Assembly: GCA_003224715.1 (NCBI GenBank)
Contig: QHZP01000100.1
Location: 1-39,897, forward strand
Direction of reading: 5' to 3'
Length of the DNA: 39,897 nucleotides
From: Acidobacteriota bacterium
GTDB taxonomy: Bacteria; Acidobacteriota; Terriglobia; Versatilivoradales; Versatilivoraceae
The notes under the pieces are model-generated. The model was not told the DNA's origin, did not search any database, and saw nothing but the letters and a program-made list of their open reading frames with translations. Both the position numbers and the translations under genes were made by a program. This document shows positions 29,226 to 38,693 of this stretch, piece by piece (the first letter of the stretch is position 1; every line of letters starts with the position of its first letter).

Positions 29226-30973
29226 CAATCATTGGCCGAGCATCCTGCCGGTGATCTACCCAAGACCAGTTTTTCCAATTTCCAGGCTTTTTCGTCGAAA
29301 AGGAAAAATGATCTGCCTCGGAAGCAACGCATCAGTTTCTGGTTCTCGCCGCCTAAATCCAGGACAAAAATATTTCTGCTTGCTTGGAGATTAGGCTCAT
29401 TATTGATGAGATCAAAATGATAGTTATGTTTAGGCTGATACCTCACAAAGATGACTTTCGGTTCTGGTCCTGCGTTGTTCACCAGGTCTCTAAATGCTGA
29501 GTGATACCTGGTAAAGTCGCGCTTCAGATTAAATTCACCCAGCATCTTGAAAGAAAAGACATAGATAGCACCACTAAGCAAATGCCAAACGAGGAAGGAG
29601 CGTATCAAATTTCCGTCGGTCTTTTTTAGCAATTTTAGCAGTGCATATGTCCCCCTGACAATAAAGTAAATGATGAATGGAATTGCCTCGAACTGATAAC
29701 GGGGGAGTCCTCCATAATAGAAGAAATGAGCTAAGAAAAGAAATATCACTGACCAAAGCATCAGCTTTTCATAGATAGCCATGGGAAGGGAGAAGGCCAA
29801 GGGGAGGAACAGAACCAGCCCGATTGAATCGTCAGACGCACGAAGAGTATCAGGAAGTCGTTCGACCAAGAGTTGCCAGATGGCCCCTCCAAATGTGTAG
29901 TCCCTCTTAAGTCTTTGCACATAGTCCTGATAAAAATCAGCCTTCCTTGGCGAGAGTTGCTCCAGTCTGGAATTTTCAGTTAAGCCAAATCCGAAATTGT
30001 CGGCAGGCATGTATCTTTGCGTATATTCAGTCCACGGAAACTTGAGTGGGCTCCCCATCAGAATTGTGTTGTACCCAAAGAAAATAATGAGAAACGGGAA
30101 GCAGGCAAGGGACATTAAAGAAATTATTTTTAGCCCATGCTTTTTTCCTTCCCGAGCTTTCCGGATAGCCAAAAAGAAAAAGTAAAAGATGAAAGGACTG
30201 GCAACTGCAAACGCCGTCAAAGGGCGCGTGATAAATGCAATGCCGATAGCAATCCCAGCAATCACGGGGTATCCAAGAGATCTGCGTTCAAACGAATTTC
30301 TTAACGAGTATGCAAACAACAGCAAAAAGAATAGCGTGGTGCTGTGGGACAAATAGGAGGTAGCCATTTGGATCTGCAGAGGAGAGATGGCAAGCAGACC
30401 CGTGCTAATCAGAGCAAAATCCTGGTCCTTGATTTCTTTCACCCAGAAGTAAAGGACCATGAGCGATCCCATGCTCAGCAAAAGAGGCATCAACATTGGG
30501 ACACCCAAGAGTAAACCTGGAACCAGGATTAGCGCGTGGCCGGGTGGATACTTTGAAGCATAAATCTTCTCGGTCAGTATGTGAAACGCGTCAAAGAATT
30601 CGGGGTGAACTGGGGGAGGGTAATATAGTTTTCCATTCGCAAATGTCTCGGCCTGGAAAATGTATGCATACTCGTCGTGCATATTAGGCGTGAACCCTCG
30701 CTCGGCAAAATATCCGATTGCCCAGTACATAACAAAGGCAAATATCCAAATGGCCAACGCCCAATGTCCTTTTGAAGGCAGAGGGTCTATGATCGAACCT
30801 ATTGGTCTATTTTTTGGAAGAGACTTGCTCCTGAAAAGGAAGGCAGGAACCAGAAAATAGATGGAAACAACTAAGAAAACCCAAGTGCGCAGCTCAAATT
30901 TGTAAATCCAAACAACTAAAAAAATTAATAACAAACCGAATAGAAGAGATCTTAGATGCCTAAACAAATTCAC
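29225..30973 (-). CDS. Polytopic membrane glycosyltransferase, GT39-like
   Basis: 582 aa; 'FTPNMHDEYAYIFQAETFANGKLYYPPPVHPEFFDAFHIL..KYPPGHALILVPGLLLG'. GTG start inside TAGTG overlap. Confidence 0.75.
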   Translation of the reverse strand: MNLFRHLRSLLFGLLLIFLVVWIYKFELRTWVFLVVSIYFLVPAFLFRSKSLPKNRPIGSIIDPLPSKGHWALAIWIFAFVMYWAIGYFAERGFTPNMHDEYAYIFQAETFANGKLYYPPPVHPEFFDAFHILTEKIYASKYPPGHALILVPGLLLGVPMLMPLLLSMGSLMVLYFWVKEIKDQDFALISTGLLAISPLQIQMATSYLSHSTTLFFLLLFAYSLRNSFERRSLGYPVIAGIAIGIAFITRPLTAFAVASPFIFYFFFLAIRKAREGKKHGLKIISLMSLACFPFLIIFFGYNTILMGSPLKFPWTEYTQRYMPADNFGFGLTENSRLEQLSPRKADFYQDYVQRLKRDYTFGGAIWQLLVERLPDTLRASDDSIGLVLFLPLAFSLPMAIYEKLMLWSVIFLFLAHFFYYGGLPRYQFEAIPFIIYFIVRGTYALLKLLKKTDGNLIRSFLVWHLLSGAIYVFSFKMLGEFNLKRDFTRYHSAFRDLVNNAGPEPKVIFVRYQPKHNYHFDLINNEPNLQASRNIFVLDLGGENQKLMRCFRGRSFFLFDEKAWKLEKLVLGRSPAGCSAND

Positions 30974-31683
30974 TAGTCCTCAACTTCTGCTAAACAGCAA
31001 ATCTGTAATCCCGCCACATTCAAATTGAAATAAAAGAGCGCGCACAACGTTTTTGAGATCAGTTTTTCAAGCGGACCGTACTTCTTTTCTCCAAATCGAT
31101 CCAGACAGGCACCAGGTTTGAAATTTATCAAGTATTTATAAAGTGTATGAAACGGAAATCCCCACTCTCTAATCATCAAAACTTTGAAGCCATTTACTTG
31201 CAGAAAACTCCGAATATCGCCAGCGCTAAAATGGCGCACGTGGCCCATCCGCTGATCAATCGGAAAGACCCGACCGGTAGGGACAGTGACAATCAGGTAT
31301 TGGCTGCACATTCTGCGCAAATTCCGCAAGGCCGCTTCAAGATCCTCAATATGTTCCAAGACCTCCGAGCAAACCACTAGATCGAACTGCTCGTCCAAGG
31401 CTGTTCTAGAAATATCGACCGCATGAAATCGAAGGTCGGCGAATCTTCTTCCGTTTTCGCTGATAACGAATTCGGATAAATCAATACCTACTGAATCCAG
31501 GGGGACCAGTTTCCTAAAATCATTCAGCAATGCAGCGTGACCACAGCCGACGTCCAAGAGGCTTCGGAACTTAAGCCGTTTCGCTACCTCCAATATCATT
31601 CGCCGACGGTGGAACGGGGCTGGAGAAAAATCAATCATGTCAGTCCAAGTCTTCCATCCCGTGTCGTAGTTAACACAGCTCAT
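30973..31683 (-). CDS. Class I SAM-dependent methyltransferase
   Basis: 'FRSLLDVGCGHAALLNDF..DLVVCSEVLEHIEDLEAALRNLRRM'. ATG 31683 in ATGA overlap; the track ORF extends to 31764. Confidence 0.85.
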   Translation of the reverse strand: MSCVNYDTGWKTWTDMIDFSPAPFHRRRMILEVAKRLKFRSLLDVGCGHAALLNDFRKLVPLDSVGIDLSEFVISENGRRFADLRFHAVDISRTALDEQFDLVVCSEVLEHIEDLEAALRNLRRMCSQYLIVTVPTGRVFPIDQRMGHVRHFSAGDIRSFLQVNGFKVLMIREWGFPFHTLYKYLINFKPGACLDRFGEKKYGPLEKLISKTLCALFYFNLNVAGLQICCLAEVED

Positions 31684-32660
31684 TGTTTTACTCCCCAACC
31701 ACTCCAACTGTTGGCGTTGCGCTGGAAGATGGAAACTTGAGATAACCTTGCCTCCGAAAACCAACTCACAAATTCTTCTCGGCGATAATAATGGGAGATA
31801 GAGGGAATAACCTTATCGAAGACAGTTCCCCAAAAAGGACGAAAGCCCAATTTGAAAAAATAGAGAAAATACTCATGGAAAGGAAGACCCCGGAGTTTAA
31901 ACTTTTCCAGCGGGCAATAGATCAGAACGATGACAATCCAGAGTATGGAAGCAATGATTGCGGATAACCCTTTGTTCAGCCAGAGGGGAAAGCGACAAGT
32001 GATCTTCCGAATTGGATCCAGGAACTCGATATAGATCTCGTTTCCTTCGTATCCATAAACCCAGGCAAATATCTTCCCATTGCTTTTGAGGTACTCGACC
32101 AGGTTGTAGAATCCTTGTTCTGGCTGAGCCAGGTGATGCAAGACGCCAATGGAATAGATAAAATCAAAACATCGTTTTAAAGGGAGGTGAAGAAGGTCAG
32201 CCTGCACCACATGAACATTCTCTAAGTGCATTGTGTTCTTGTATGCGCGCTCAACACTGCCGGAGGCTAAATCAACTCCGATGGCATCCTTAGCACCGTA
32301 CTTACCCGTGAAATAAAGAAATTTACCCATGCCACAGCCCGCATCAAGCACGACCCGGGACGCAAACCCTTCTGGAAGAATTTCTCCTAGATAACTTCGA
32401 AATTCTATCTCATTTTTTTCCGAGATGGAGGATAACCAAGACCATTCATAGCCAAAATTATTTACGTTAAGCTTTACTTTCTCTGAAAGCTCAATAGGAA
32501 CAAATCTTGGGATGCCTTCACTTATTTCGTAGTCGCGACGACAACGGTCACAACTCAGAGAGCCGCTTTCAATCTCCAAATCCAGTTCCTTTAGAGGATT
32601 AAGAGTCAAGTTGGCTTGACAACGAGGGCAACAGAGATACTCTAGAAGCCTTCTTTTCAT
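31680..32660 (-). CDS. SAM methyltransferase with N-terminal Trm112-like zinc ribbon
   Basis: 'LLEYLCCPRCQANLTL...LSCDRCRRDYEISEGIPRFVP' plus 'VVLDAGCGMGKFLYFTGKYGAKDAIGVDLASGSVERA'. Confidence 0.87.
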   Translation of the reverse strand: MKRRLLEYLCCPRCQANLTLNPLKELDLEIESGSLSCDRCRRDYEISEGIPRFVPIELSEKVKLNVNNFGYEWSWLSSISEKNEIEFRSYLGEILPEGFASRVVLDAGCGMGKFLYFTGKYGAKDAIGVDLASGSVERAYKNTMHLENVHVVQADLLHLPLKRCFDFIYSIGVLHHLAQPEQGFYNLVEYLKSNGKIFAWVYGYEGNEIYIEFLDPIRKITCRFPLWLNKGLSAIIASILWIVIVLIYCPLEKFKLRGLPFHEYFLYFFKLGFRPFWGTVFDKVIPSISHYYRREEFVSWFSEARLSQVSIFQRNANSWSGWGVKQ

Positions 32661-32694
32661 TGGCGTAGTCTGTAGATCAAGCCTGAAAAGCCGC

Positions 32695-34581
32695 TCAGGA
32701 ACTGTATTTTTCGTGCCATCGTACCAGGTTCATTAATCCCCAGAGTTTATAGTCATGATTCCGCCTGCCGGAAAAATGTTCCTGTTTCAATTTGTCAATA
32801 AAATGCCAGTTGAGAAAACCGACCGTTTTGATGCTCTCCTGATTCAGAACTTCGTTAACAAGGTCTTTCAAATCCTCACGAAACCACTCTCCAAGCGGCA
32901 GATTGAATCCTGATTTCTTCCTTTTAAGTATCTCAGCGGGAAGCTTGCCAGCCATTGTTTTCCTCAACAGGTACTTGGTATCGAGCCCCTTGATTTTCAG
33001 AGAAACCGGAACCTTGGCCATTGTCTCAACCAATTCATAATCCAAGAAAGGGGATCGGCTTTCCAAAGAATTCGCCATTGTCATGTTGTCCACTTTACTT
33101 AGAATGCTCCCCACGAGAAACACTTTTATGTCTGCGTAAAAGCACCTTTCTAGGTCGTTGGTCACCTTAGCAACTTTGTGGTAGGAGGAATATGTCTCAG
33201 AAGAATCCTTCAATTCAAAAAAAGGACGGTAATCTTGTGAAATGACCTGCTGTTTCTGATCATCATCAAAGATAATCCTCCACCAATAATGTGCCTTGGC
33301 AGGAGAATACTCTGCCCCTTCTACAAATCGCTTCAGCCTGAATTCAAGACTCAATTTTTTGTTTGAGCTAGGAAGTAATCCCACCAGTTTATTGACTAGG
33401 GGCGTGCGAATAAGACTTGGCAACTTGCGGTAATAATGCGCCAAAAGGTCTGCCTGATAAGTGGGGTAGCCTCCAAAAGTCTCATCACCACCATCGCCTG
33501 TAAGAACTACTTTTACATGTTGTCGGGCGAGCTTCGAAACGAGATAGACTGCCAGGTTTGAATTATCCGCGCTAAGATTGTCAGAGTGCTTAATCAAATT
33601 GTCGAAGTGGTGTCGCAAATCAGCAGAATTGCAATTCACTTCAAAATGAGTCGTACCGAGTTTCTTTGCCATTAGTTTGGCAAACTCAGACTCGTCATAA
33701 CTAGCTTCAGAAAAGGACACGTTGAATGTTTTCAATGGACCGGGCAAAAACTCTCTCATTAGATACACAACAGAACTAGAGTCCAGCCCCCCGCTCAAGA
33801 ATGCGCCCAGGGGAACATCAGCAATCAAGCGCTTTTTGACGCAGTCCTTTAACTTGCTCTGAATCATTTCCACATACTCGCCTTGCGACCGGTCTTCCTG
33901 ATCCTCGAACTGAACGTCCCAATAGCAAGTGACTGAAGAATGCTCATCGTGGTGGACCAGATAATGTCCTGGAAGCAGGGCCTTAATTTTATGAAAAGGG
34001 GTCAAAGGAGGAGGGATGTAATTCATCGAAAGGAAATCACTGATGCCTTGCCAGTCAAGCTGGCGGTCAATCCCCGGAAATTTCAAAATGGCCTTGATTT
34101 CCGAAGCGAAGACAAGCCGACTTGAGTCCAGATAATAAAATAAGGGCTTGACGCCTAATCGGTCACGAACAAGCAACAATTTCTTTTCGCAATCGTCCCA
34201 TAAGGCGAACGCAAACATACCATTGAATCGATTAACGCAGTTTACTCCCCATTGCTGGTAAGAATGGAGAATTACTTCTGTATCCGTTCTTGACCGAAAC
34301 CGATGCCCCAACTGTTCCAGTTCTTTTCGCACCTCTTGAAAATTGTAAATTTCGCCGTTGTAAACAATCCATACGTCACCCGATTTGTTACTCATGGGCT
34401 GGTGTCCCAGGGGAGACAAATCGATAATACTGAGTCTTGAGTGTCCCAGTCCCACACACGAATTCGCGTAGACACCGTTATCATCAGGCCCTCGATGAGG
34501 AACCTGATCGCGCATGGCTACAATAACTTTCTCGTTGACATGACCTCCATCTAAACTCAGCACTCCGACTATGCCACACAT
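32695..34581 (-). CDS. asnB: Asparagine synthase (glutamine-hydrolysing)-family amidotransferase
   Basis: 628 aa; N-terminal MCGIVGV class II GATase, 'GPDDNGVY', 'FLSGGLDSSSV' PPi-loop. Confidence 0.93.
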   Translation of the reverse strand: MCGIVGVLSLDGGHVNEKVIVAMRDQVPHRGPDDNGVYANSCVGLGHSRLSIIDLSPLGHQPMSNKSGDVWIVYNGEIYNFQEVRKELEQLGHRFRSRTDTEVILHSYQQWGVNCVNRFNGMFAFALWDDCEKKLLLVRDRLGVKPLFYYLDSSRLVFASEIKAILKFPGIDRQLDWQGISDFLSMNYIPPPLTPFHKIKALLPGHYLVHHDEHSSVTCYWDVQFEDQEDRSQGEYVEMIQSKLKDCVKKRLIADVPLGAFLSGGLDSSSVVYLMREFLPGPLKTFNVSFSEASYDESEFAKLMAKKLGTTHFEVNCNSADLRHHFDNLIKHSDNLSADNSNLAVYLVSKLARQHVKVVLTGDGGDETFGGYPTYQADLLAHYYRKLPSLIRTPLVNKLVGLLPSSNKKLSLEFRLKRFVEGAEYSPAKAHYWWRIIFDDDQKQQVISQDYRPFFELKDSSETYSSYHKVAKVTNDLERCFYADIKVFLVGSILSKVDNMTMANSLESRSPFLDYELVETMAKVPVSLKIKGLDTKYLLRKTMAGKLPAEILKRKKSGFNLPLGEWFREDLKDLVNEVLNQESIKTVGFLNWHFIDKLKQEHFSGRRNHDYKLWGLMNLVRWHEKYSS

Positions 34582-34585
34582 ATGA

Positions 34586-35452
34586 TTACAACTTAGTTCG
34601 CTTTAGTATGAGGTCCGCCAGCAGCCCCAAGAAACCAATTTGAATGGCTGTCAGAATGACTATGGCAGAACCTACACCAAAATAATTCTGATGAAAAAAA
34701 TCGATTAGGGCTTTTGATAAGCCGACGACAAGCAATGCCAGACTGGCTGGCAGGAAGAAATTCAACGGCTTAAAGTAGACAATCAATCTTACTATTAAGC
34801 TCACAAACCCCAAGAAGTCTCGCAAAGGTTTTATGCTGGATTGACCTCTGCGTTGATAATAGTTGATGGGGACGTATTTCACCTGGTAACCGTTCGTCAA
34901 GGCCGCTATCGTAATAGTGGTCGTAAACGAGAACCCGTCTGGAAGAAGATCATAGAATCGCTCAACCAGCTCTCTTTTAAAAACCCGAAGTCCCGAATTA
35001 AGATCTGGAATTCTGGATTCGCTCAAATAGTTTGCCAATTGCCCTAGAAACCACTTAGCCGGCTTTCTGAGGAAAGGGATCTTGACATGATCTCCAGTCC
35101 TTGAGCCAACCACCATAGCGTAATCATATCCGTCGTCATTTATATGTTTCGACAAAATGGGAATGTCACTGGCAGGATAGGTGCCATCAGCATCAGTGAT
35201 GGCGATAAGATCATAATTAGCTTTAGCGATTCCCGACTTCAGTGCAGCCCCATACCCCTTGTTTTGGTCGTGTCTTACGATTTTCACACCCTTCGATCTG
35301 ACAATTTCTAAAGTTTTGTCTGTAGATCCGTCGTCTACAACAATGATTTCGTGCGCAATTTCATATGCCCTCATTGCTGTTTCGATGGTACCTATTACGT
35401 CCGCTATCGATTCTTCTTCATTGAAGGTCGGGACTATGATGGAAATGTTCAC
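34586..35452 (-). CDS. GT2 polyprenyl-phosphate sugar synthase-like (DPMS/ArnC-like) with C-terminal TMs
   Basis: 'ISIIVPTFNEEESIADVIGTIETAMR...EIIVVDDGSTDKT..DADGTYP..DLNSGLRVFKRELVERFYDLLPDGFSFTTTITIAAL' and two or three C-terminal TMs. Confidence 0.88.
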   Translation of the reverse strand: MNISIIVPTFNEEESIADVIGTIETAMRAYEIAHEIIVVDDGSTDKTLEIVRSKGVKIVRHDQNKGYGAALKSGIAKANYDLIAITDADGTYPASDIPILSKHINDDGYDYAMVVGSRTGDHVKIPFLRKPAKWFLGQLANYLSESRIPDLNSGLRVFKRELVERFYDLLPDGFSFTTTITIAALTNGYQVKYVPINYYQRRGQSSIKPLRDFLGFVSLIVRLIVYFKPLNFFLPASLALLVVGLSKALIDFFHQNYFGVGSAIVILTAIQIGFLGLLADLILKRTKL

Positions 35453-35576
35453 TTTTTTGCCCGCGAGTATGAATGAAGACTCAGTTAAGAATTCTTGCTT
35501 CTAGAGGAGATTCTCATCTTCTAATCACGGACGACGAAAATTATTGCCCTTCACGGGAGGGAGGCGTGAAAAAATT

Positions 35577-35654
35577 GGGAGGGCGGGTCTCCTGGCGAGC
35601 CATCGCCGCAGCAAATCCTTGCCTCATGAGGCTCGGCGGGAGCCTCGCCCTCCC
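35577..35654. repeat. Imperfect palindromic (MITE/REP-like) element
   Basis: 25-nt arms GGGAGGGCGGGTCTCCTGGCGAGCC (35577-35601) and GGCTCGGCGGGAGCCTCGCCCTCCC (35630-35654), imperfect inverted repeats with a 28-nt loop. Confidence 0.65.
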
Positions 35655-35973
35655 GATCTCCCCCGGGTTTTGAATCAGGGTGCAGGCTGGGTTGTCCCCC
35701 AACCGGCTGGGCCCACCCCGAAGGCTACACCTTCTCCCCCTCCAATCCCAAGAGAGGCTTTTCACCGGAGTTTCCCATACCGTCAACGGGGCCGCCACGG
35801 AGCATGAAAATATTCTCCCTTTTGAAGGGGGACATCGCTCTCGGAGAGCGAGCGGGGGATGTCAACCGGCCGGAACAGGGACACCCCCAGGGTGGCTTCG
35901 TCACCACTACCCCCTCAAGGGCGGATTTTCCTGGGAGTTTCTGTACACGGGTCATCATAGGGCTAAACCCTCT

Positions 35974-37173
35974 TTAGGCATAGCCGCTTCTTCCAACCAG
36001 TTCAGATTTAACTTGCACTTCCATGGTTCTTGAAGAAACTCGCTTGAGCTCCAGTTGGTAAACTTTTATCGCGATCAATGCCACGAACAATCCTCCCAGG
36101 AGATCAACCAAATAGTGCCATTGCAGGAAGATGATGGAGAAAAGCATCAGGAAGTCATAGGCCGCCAACGCCCAAAACACTCTTTTCATGAATCTCAAAA
36201 ACCAGAGCACTATTAACGGCTGTGCAAGGTGCATACAAGGAAAGGCAATATAGAAATCTAATCCAATTGAACTTTTTGTTCCCGTTTGCCAGAGCAATTC
36301 CAGTTTTTGGACTAGTTCCGCCTGAATATGAGTCGTTACCAGATGTGGGGGCAAGCCAGCCGAGACCGGCCTGGAGAGGAAGAAAGGTCCCAGGCTCGGA
36401 AAAAAGAAATAAATCAGCGTAGCCAACTGATAGGCAATGGCTATCGTTCCGACAAACCGCAGGGCGTGCTTTGTCCCCTTTTGAACTGTTAGCAAAATGA
36501 TCGCGGCGCCAATTTGTGGAAACATGAAAAAATATATCTTCTCGAGAAACAGAAAGACCAGTGGAGATGCCTTGAACGCTAGTTGCTGTGAAAGTTCAGT
36601 CACACTCCAACCGGACAGGAACAACTTGTCTAAGGAATTGAAAAACGAATCATAAGCAGCAAAGTATCGAGCTGAACCTATTAGAACATTGTAAGAGGCA
36701 ATGAGAATAAAGCCCGCAGAAAAATAAAAGGCCGGAATGAGAGCGGTCAGGGCGTCTTTGATCCAATCTTTGGTTTTACTACGCAGGTGAACTACAAAAA
36801 CTACAACCGCCAGAATATCTGAAGAAATGATGAGGGTGTTCCAAAAGCCCATCAGCCAGGTCGATTCAAGCACTAAGACCGTCAAGAAAATCAATCTTAC
36901 CTTCTTTCCAGCGAGTGGCTTGAAAGCCACCCAAAAGGACTTGCGTACCCCGTTTTCTATTAAATGAAAAAGGGCTGCAGCAAAGAGGGAATAAAGAGCA
37001 ACTCCAAGCCAAAAGGGAATGAAAAAATCGGTCCATTCGTAGTTCAACGCTAAGCCACGCCACCTGAACAAGACCGGCAACATGACATAGAGGATCACGG
37101 TGGTTTTATAGTCTAAAGGCAGAGCTGAAACTCTTTTCATGAACATGAAAATCGGCAAGGAGACTGGCATCAT
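35974..37173 (-). CDS. PAP2-superfamily phosphatase/inositolphosphotransferase-like membrane protein
   Basis: 399 aa; C-terminal 'FYIAFPCMHLAQPLIVLWFLRFMKR...LFSIIFLQWHYLVDLLGGLFVALIA' (PAP2 H..H/D motifs). Confidence 0.8.
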   Translation of the reverse strand: MMPVSLPIFMFMKRVSALPLDYKTTVILYVMLPVLFRWRGLALNYEWTDFFIPFWLGVALYSLFAAALFHLIENGVRKSFWVAFKPLAGKKVRLIFLTVLVLESTWLMGFWNTLIISSDILAVVVFVVHLRSKTKDWIKDALTALIPAFYFSAGFILIASYNVLIGSARYFAAYDSFFNSLDKLFLSGWSVTELSQQLAFKASPLVFLFLEKIYFFMFPQIGAAIILLTVQKGTKHALRFVGTIAIAYQLATLIYFFFPSLGPFFLSRPVSAGLPPHLVTTHIQAELVQKLELLWQTGTKSSIGLDFYIAFPCMHLAQPLIVLWFLRFMKRVFWALAAYDFLMLFSIIFLQWHYLVDLLGGLFVALIAIKVYQLELKRVSSRTMEVQVKSELVGRSGYA

Positions 37174-37193
37174 CGAGAGCTATATCTCTCGGC

Positions 37194-38417
37194 TTACGTT
37201 ACTAAGGTATATACACCCTGTGGAGGTTTTTCCACTTCCAACTTTCTCACCGTCAAATAGACAAAGGAAGCAAAAAGCATCAGCAGGTACAGGACGTTAA
37301 TTGGTATGCGGAATCGCCCAAATTCAATGAAAGCGAACATCAGGGCTGGATTGGCAAGAATTAATAGCAGAAAAATTCCAGTGCGCAATGTCTTGCTTCC
37401 GTTTTGTGCTATGGACAGGAGAATGAATAAGGGAAGAACGAGAATTGATTGGTCATGCGAATAGAGGTAATGACCGACTAATAAGCCGGCTATAACCAAC
37501 AACGAAGACTGCAAATCAAATTTTCGGTCGGAGGCATCCCATGGTCCTTTCCACGCCCTAAGAGTGATTGCCAAGACAAACACTCCGAGGATCAAAGAGA
37601 GCCACGTTACCATTGGGGGGTTTCCCCCAAGCAGAAGGGTCAACATTCCTCTGAGATTCCGCATTTGCAGAGGATTGAAATTATATCTGCCAGTCCAGCT
37701 GGCCATTTGGGATACCAACTTTACATAATCCACAATTCCTGTGAACCCCACCGTTGCATAGGAAAGGACCAACAAGCCAAGACTCGAATAGATTGATCCT
37801 CTGATTACTCTCCACCTCTTCTTAACCAGTAGGACGCCATATATAATCAAGACCAGGTGAAACTTGAAGAGAGCGCATGCCAGAACAATTCCGGCCTGGG
37901 TGTCCCGCTTTTGCTTTAATAACGTGAACGCCCAAGCTATAAAGAAGAGTAACATGAGGGAATCTTGCCCTTGAACCAGAGAAATGAATACGGGGAAGAA
38001 GCAGAATGTTGCCAGGAAGATCTGGGTAGACCACGGCCGCAATGCCTGGTAATGCGGGAGCTTTAAAAGAAATGAAATGCTCAATAACCCAAGAGCAGAC
38101 ATAAAAACGGACCAGGCACTGTAAGCCAGCGGGAAAGACAGATAACTAAATGGCAGAAATACAAGGGCCTGAAATGGAGGGTGAACGTAAGCCAAAACAC
38201 CACCCTCATGGATTTGTGATTGGAGTTTAAGGTTGTATAATTCCCCGCCTTTCCCCGCAATCAGTATTTTCCCAGCCGTATAACAGCTAATAAAATCCAC
38301 TCGACCAGAAGCAACTCTTTCATACAGTTTCAACCAAACTACTGCATATAAAACTAAAGTGGCAACCAGGCCCGTGCTAATGACCAGGGCAACCGTGGGG
38401 CTTCCTTTCTTTCTCAT
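37194..38417 (-). CDS. GT87/DUF2029 glycosyltransferase, paralog of 27957-29225
   Basis: 'DFISCYTAGKILIAGKGGELYNLKLQ...YVHPPFQALVFLPFSYLSF...LVQGQDSLMLLFFIAWAF'. Confidence 0.83.
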   Translation of the reverse strand: MRKKGSPTVALVISTGLVATLVLYAVVWLKLYERVASGRVDFISCYTAGKILIAGKGGELYNLKLQSQIHEGGVLAYVHPPFQALVFLPFSYLSFPLAYSAWSVFMSALGLLSISFLLKLPHYQALRPWSTQIFLATFCFFPVFISLVQGQDSLMLLFFIAWAFTLLKQKRDTQAGIVLACALFKFHLVLIIYGVLLVKKRWRVIRGSIYSSLGLLVLSYATVGFTGIVDYVKLVSQMASWTGRYNFNPLQMRNLRGMLTLLLGGNPPMVTWLSLILGVFVLAITLRAWKGPWDASDRKFDLQSSLLVIAGLLVGHYLYSHDQSILVLPLFILLSIAQNGSKTLRTGIFLLLILANPALMFAFIEFGRFRIPINVLYLLMLFASFVYLTVRKLEVEKPPQGVYTLVT

Positions 38418-38693
38418 GCAACGTGGATCATGTTTCTAAATGAAGCTCAATTGAGGATTATTTAAGAGAAACCCAAAGGGCTATCCTATTTGCTTCTTCA
38501 GAACAGACATTACTCCTAAAAGAAGAACAGCTCGTTCCGATCAACGTAATAATTCTTCAGAGTACAACTCTCTGCGTCTCCGCGGGGACTTTTTGTGCCC
38601 TTTCTCGGATCGCTTCCACTCTTTGCTTTTTTCTAATTTCTGGAAGACTGTCTGCTAACTGAGTCCCGCCACCGTTATTGCCATGGAGCCGCG

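Noticed and set aside
35544-36033. Overlapping + and - ORFs in the GC-rich repeat island
   Set aside because: Low-complexity, Pro/Arg/Gly-rich translations in several frames at once; explained by GC-rich repeats.
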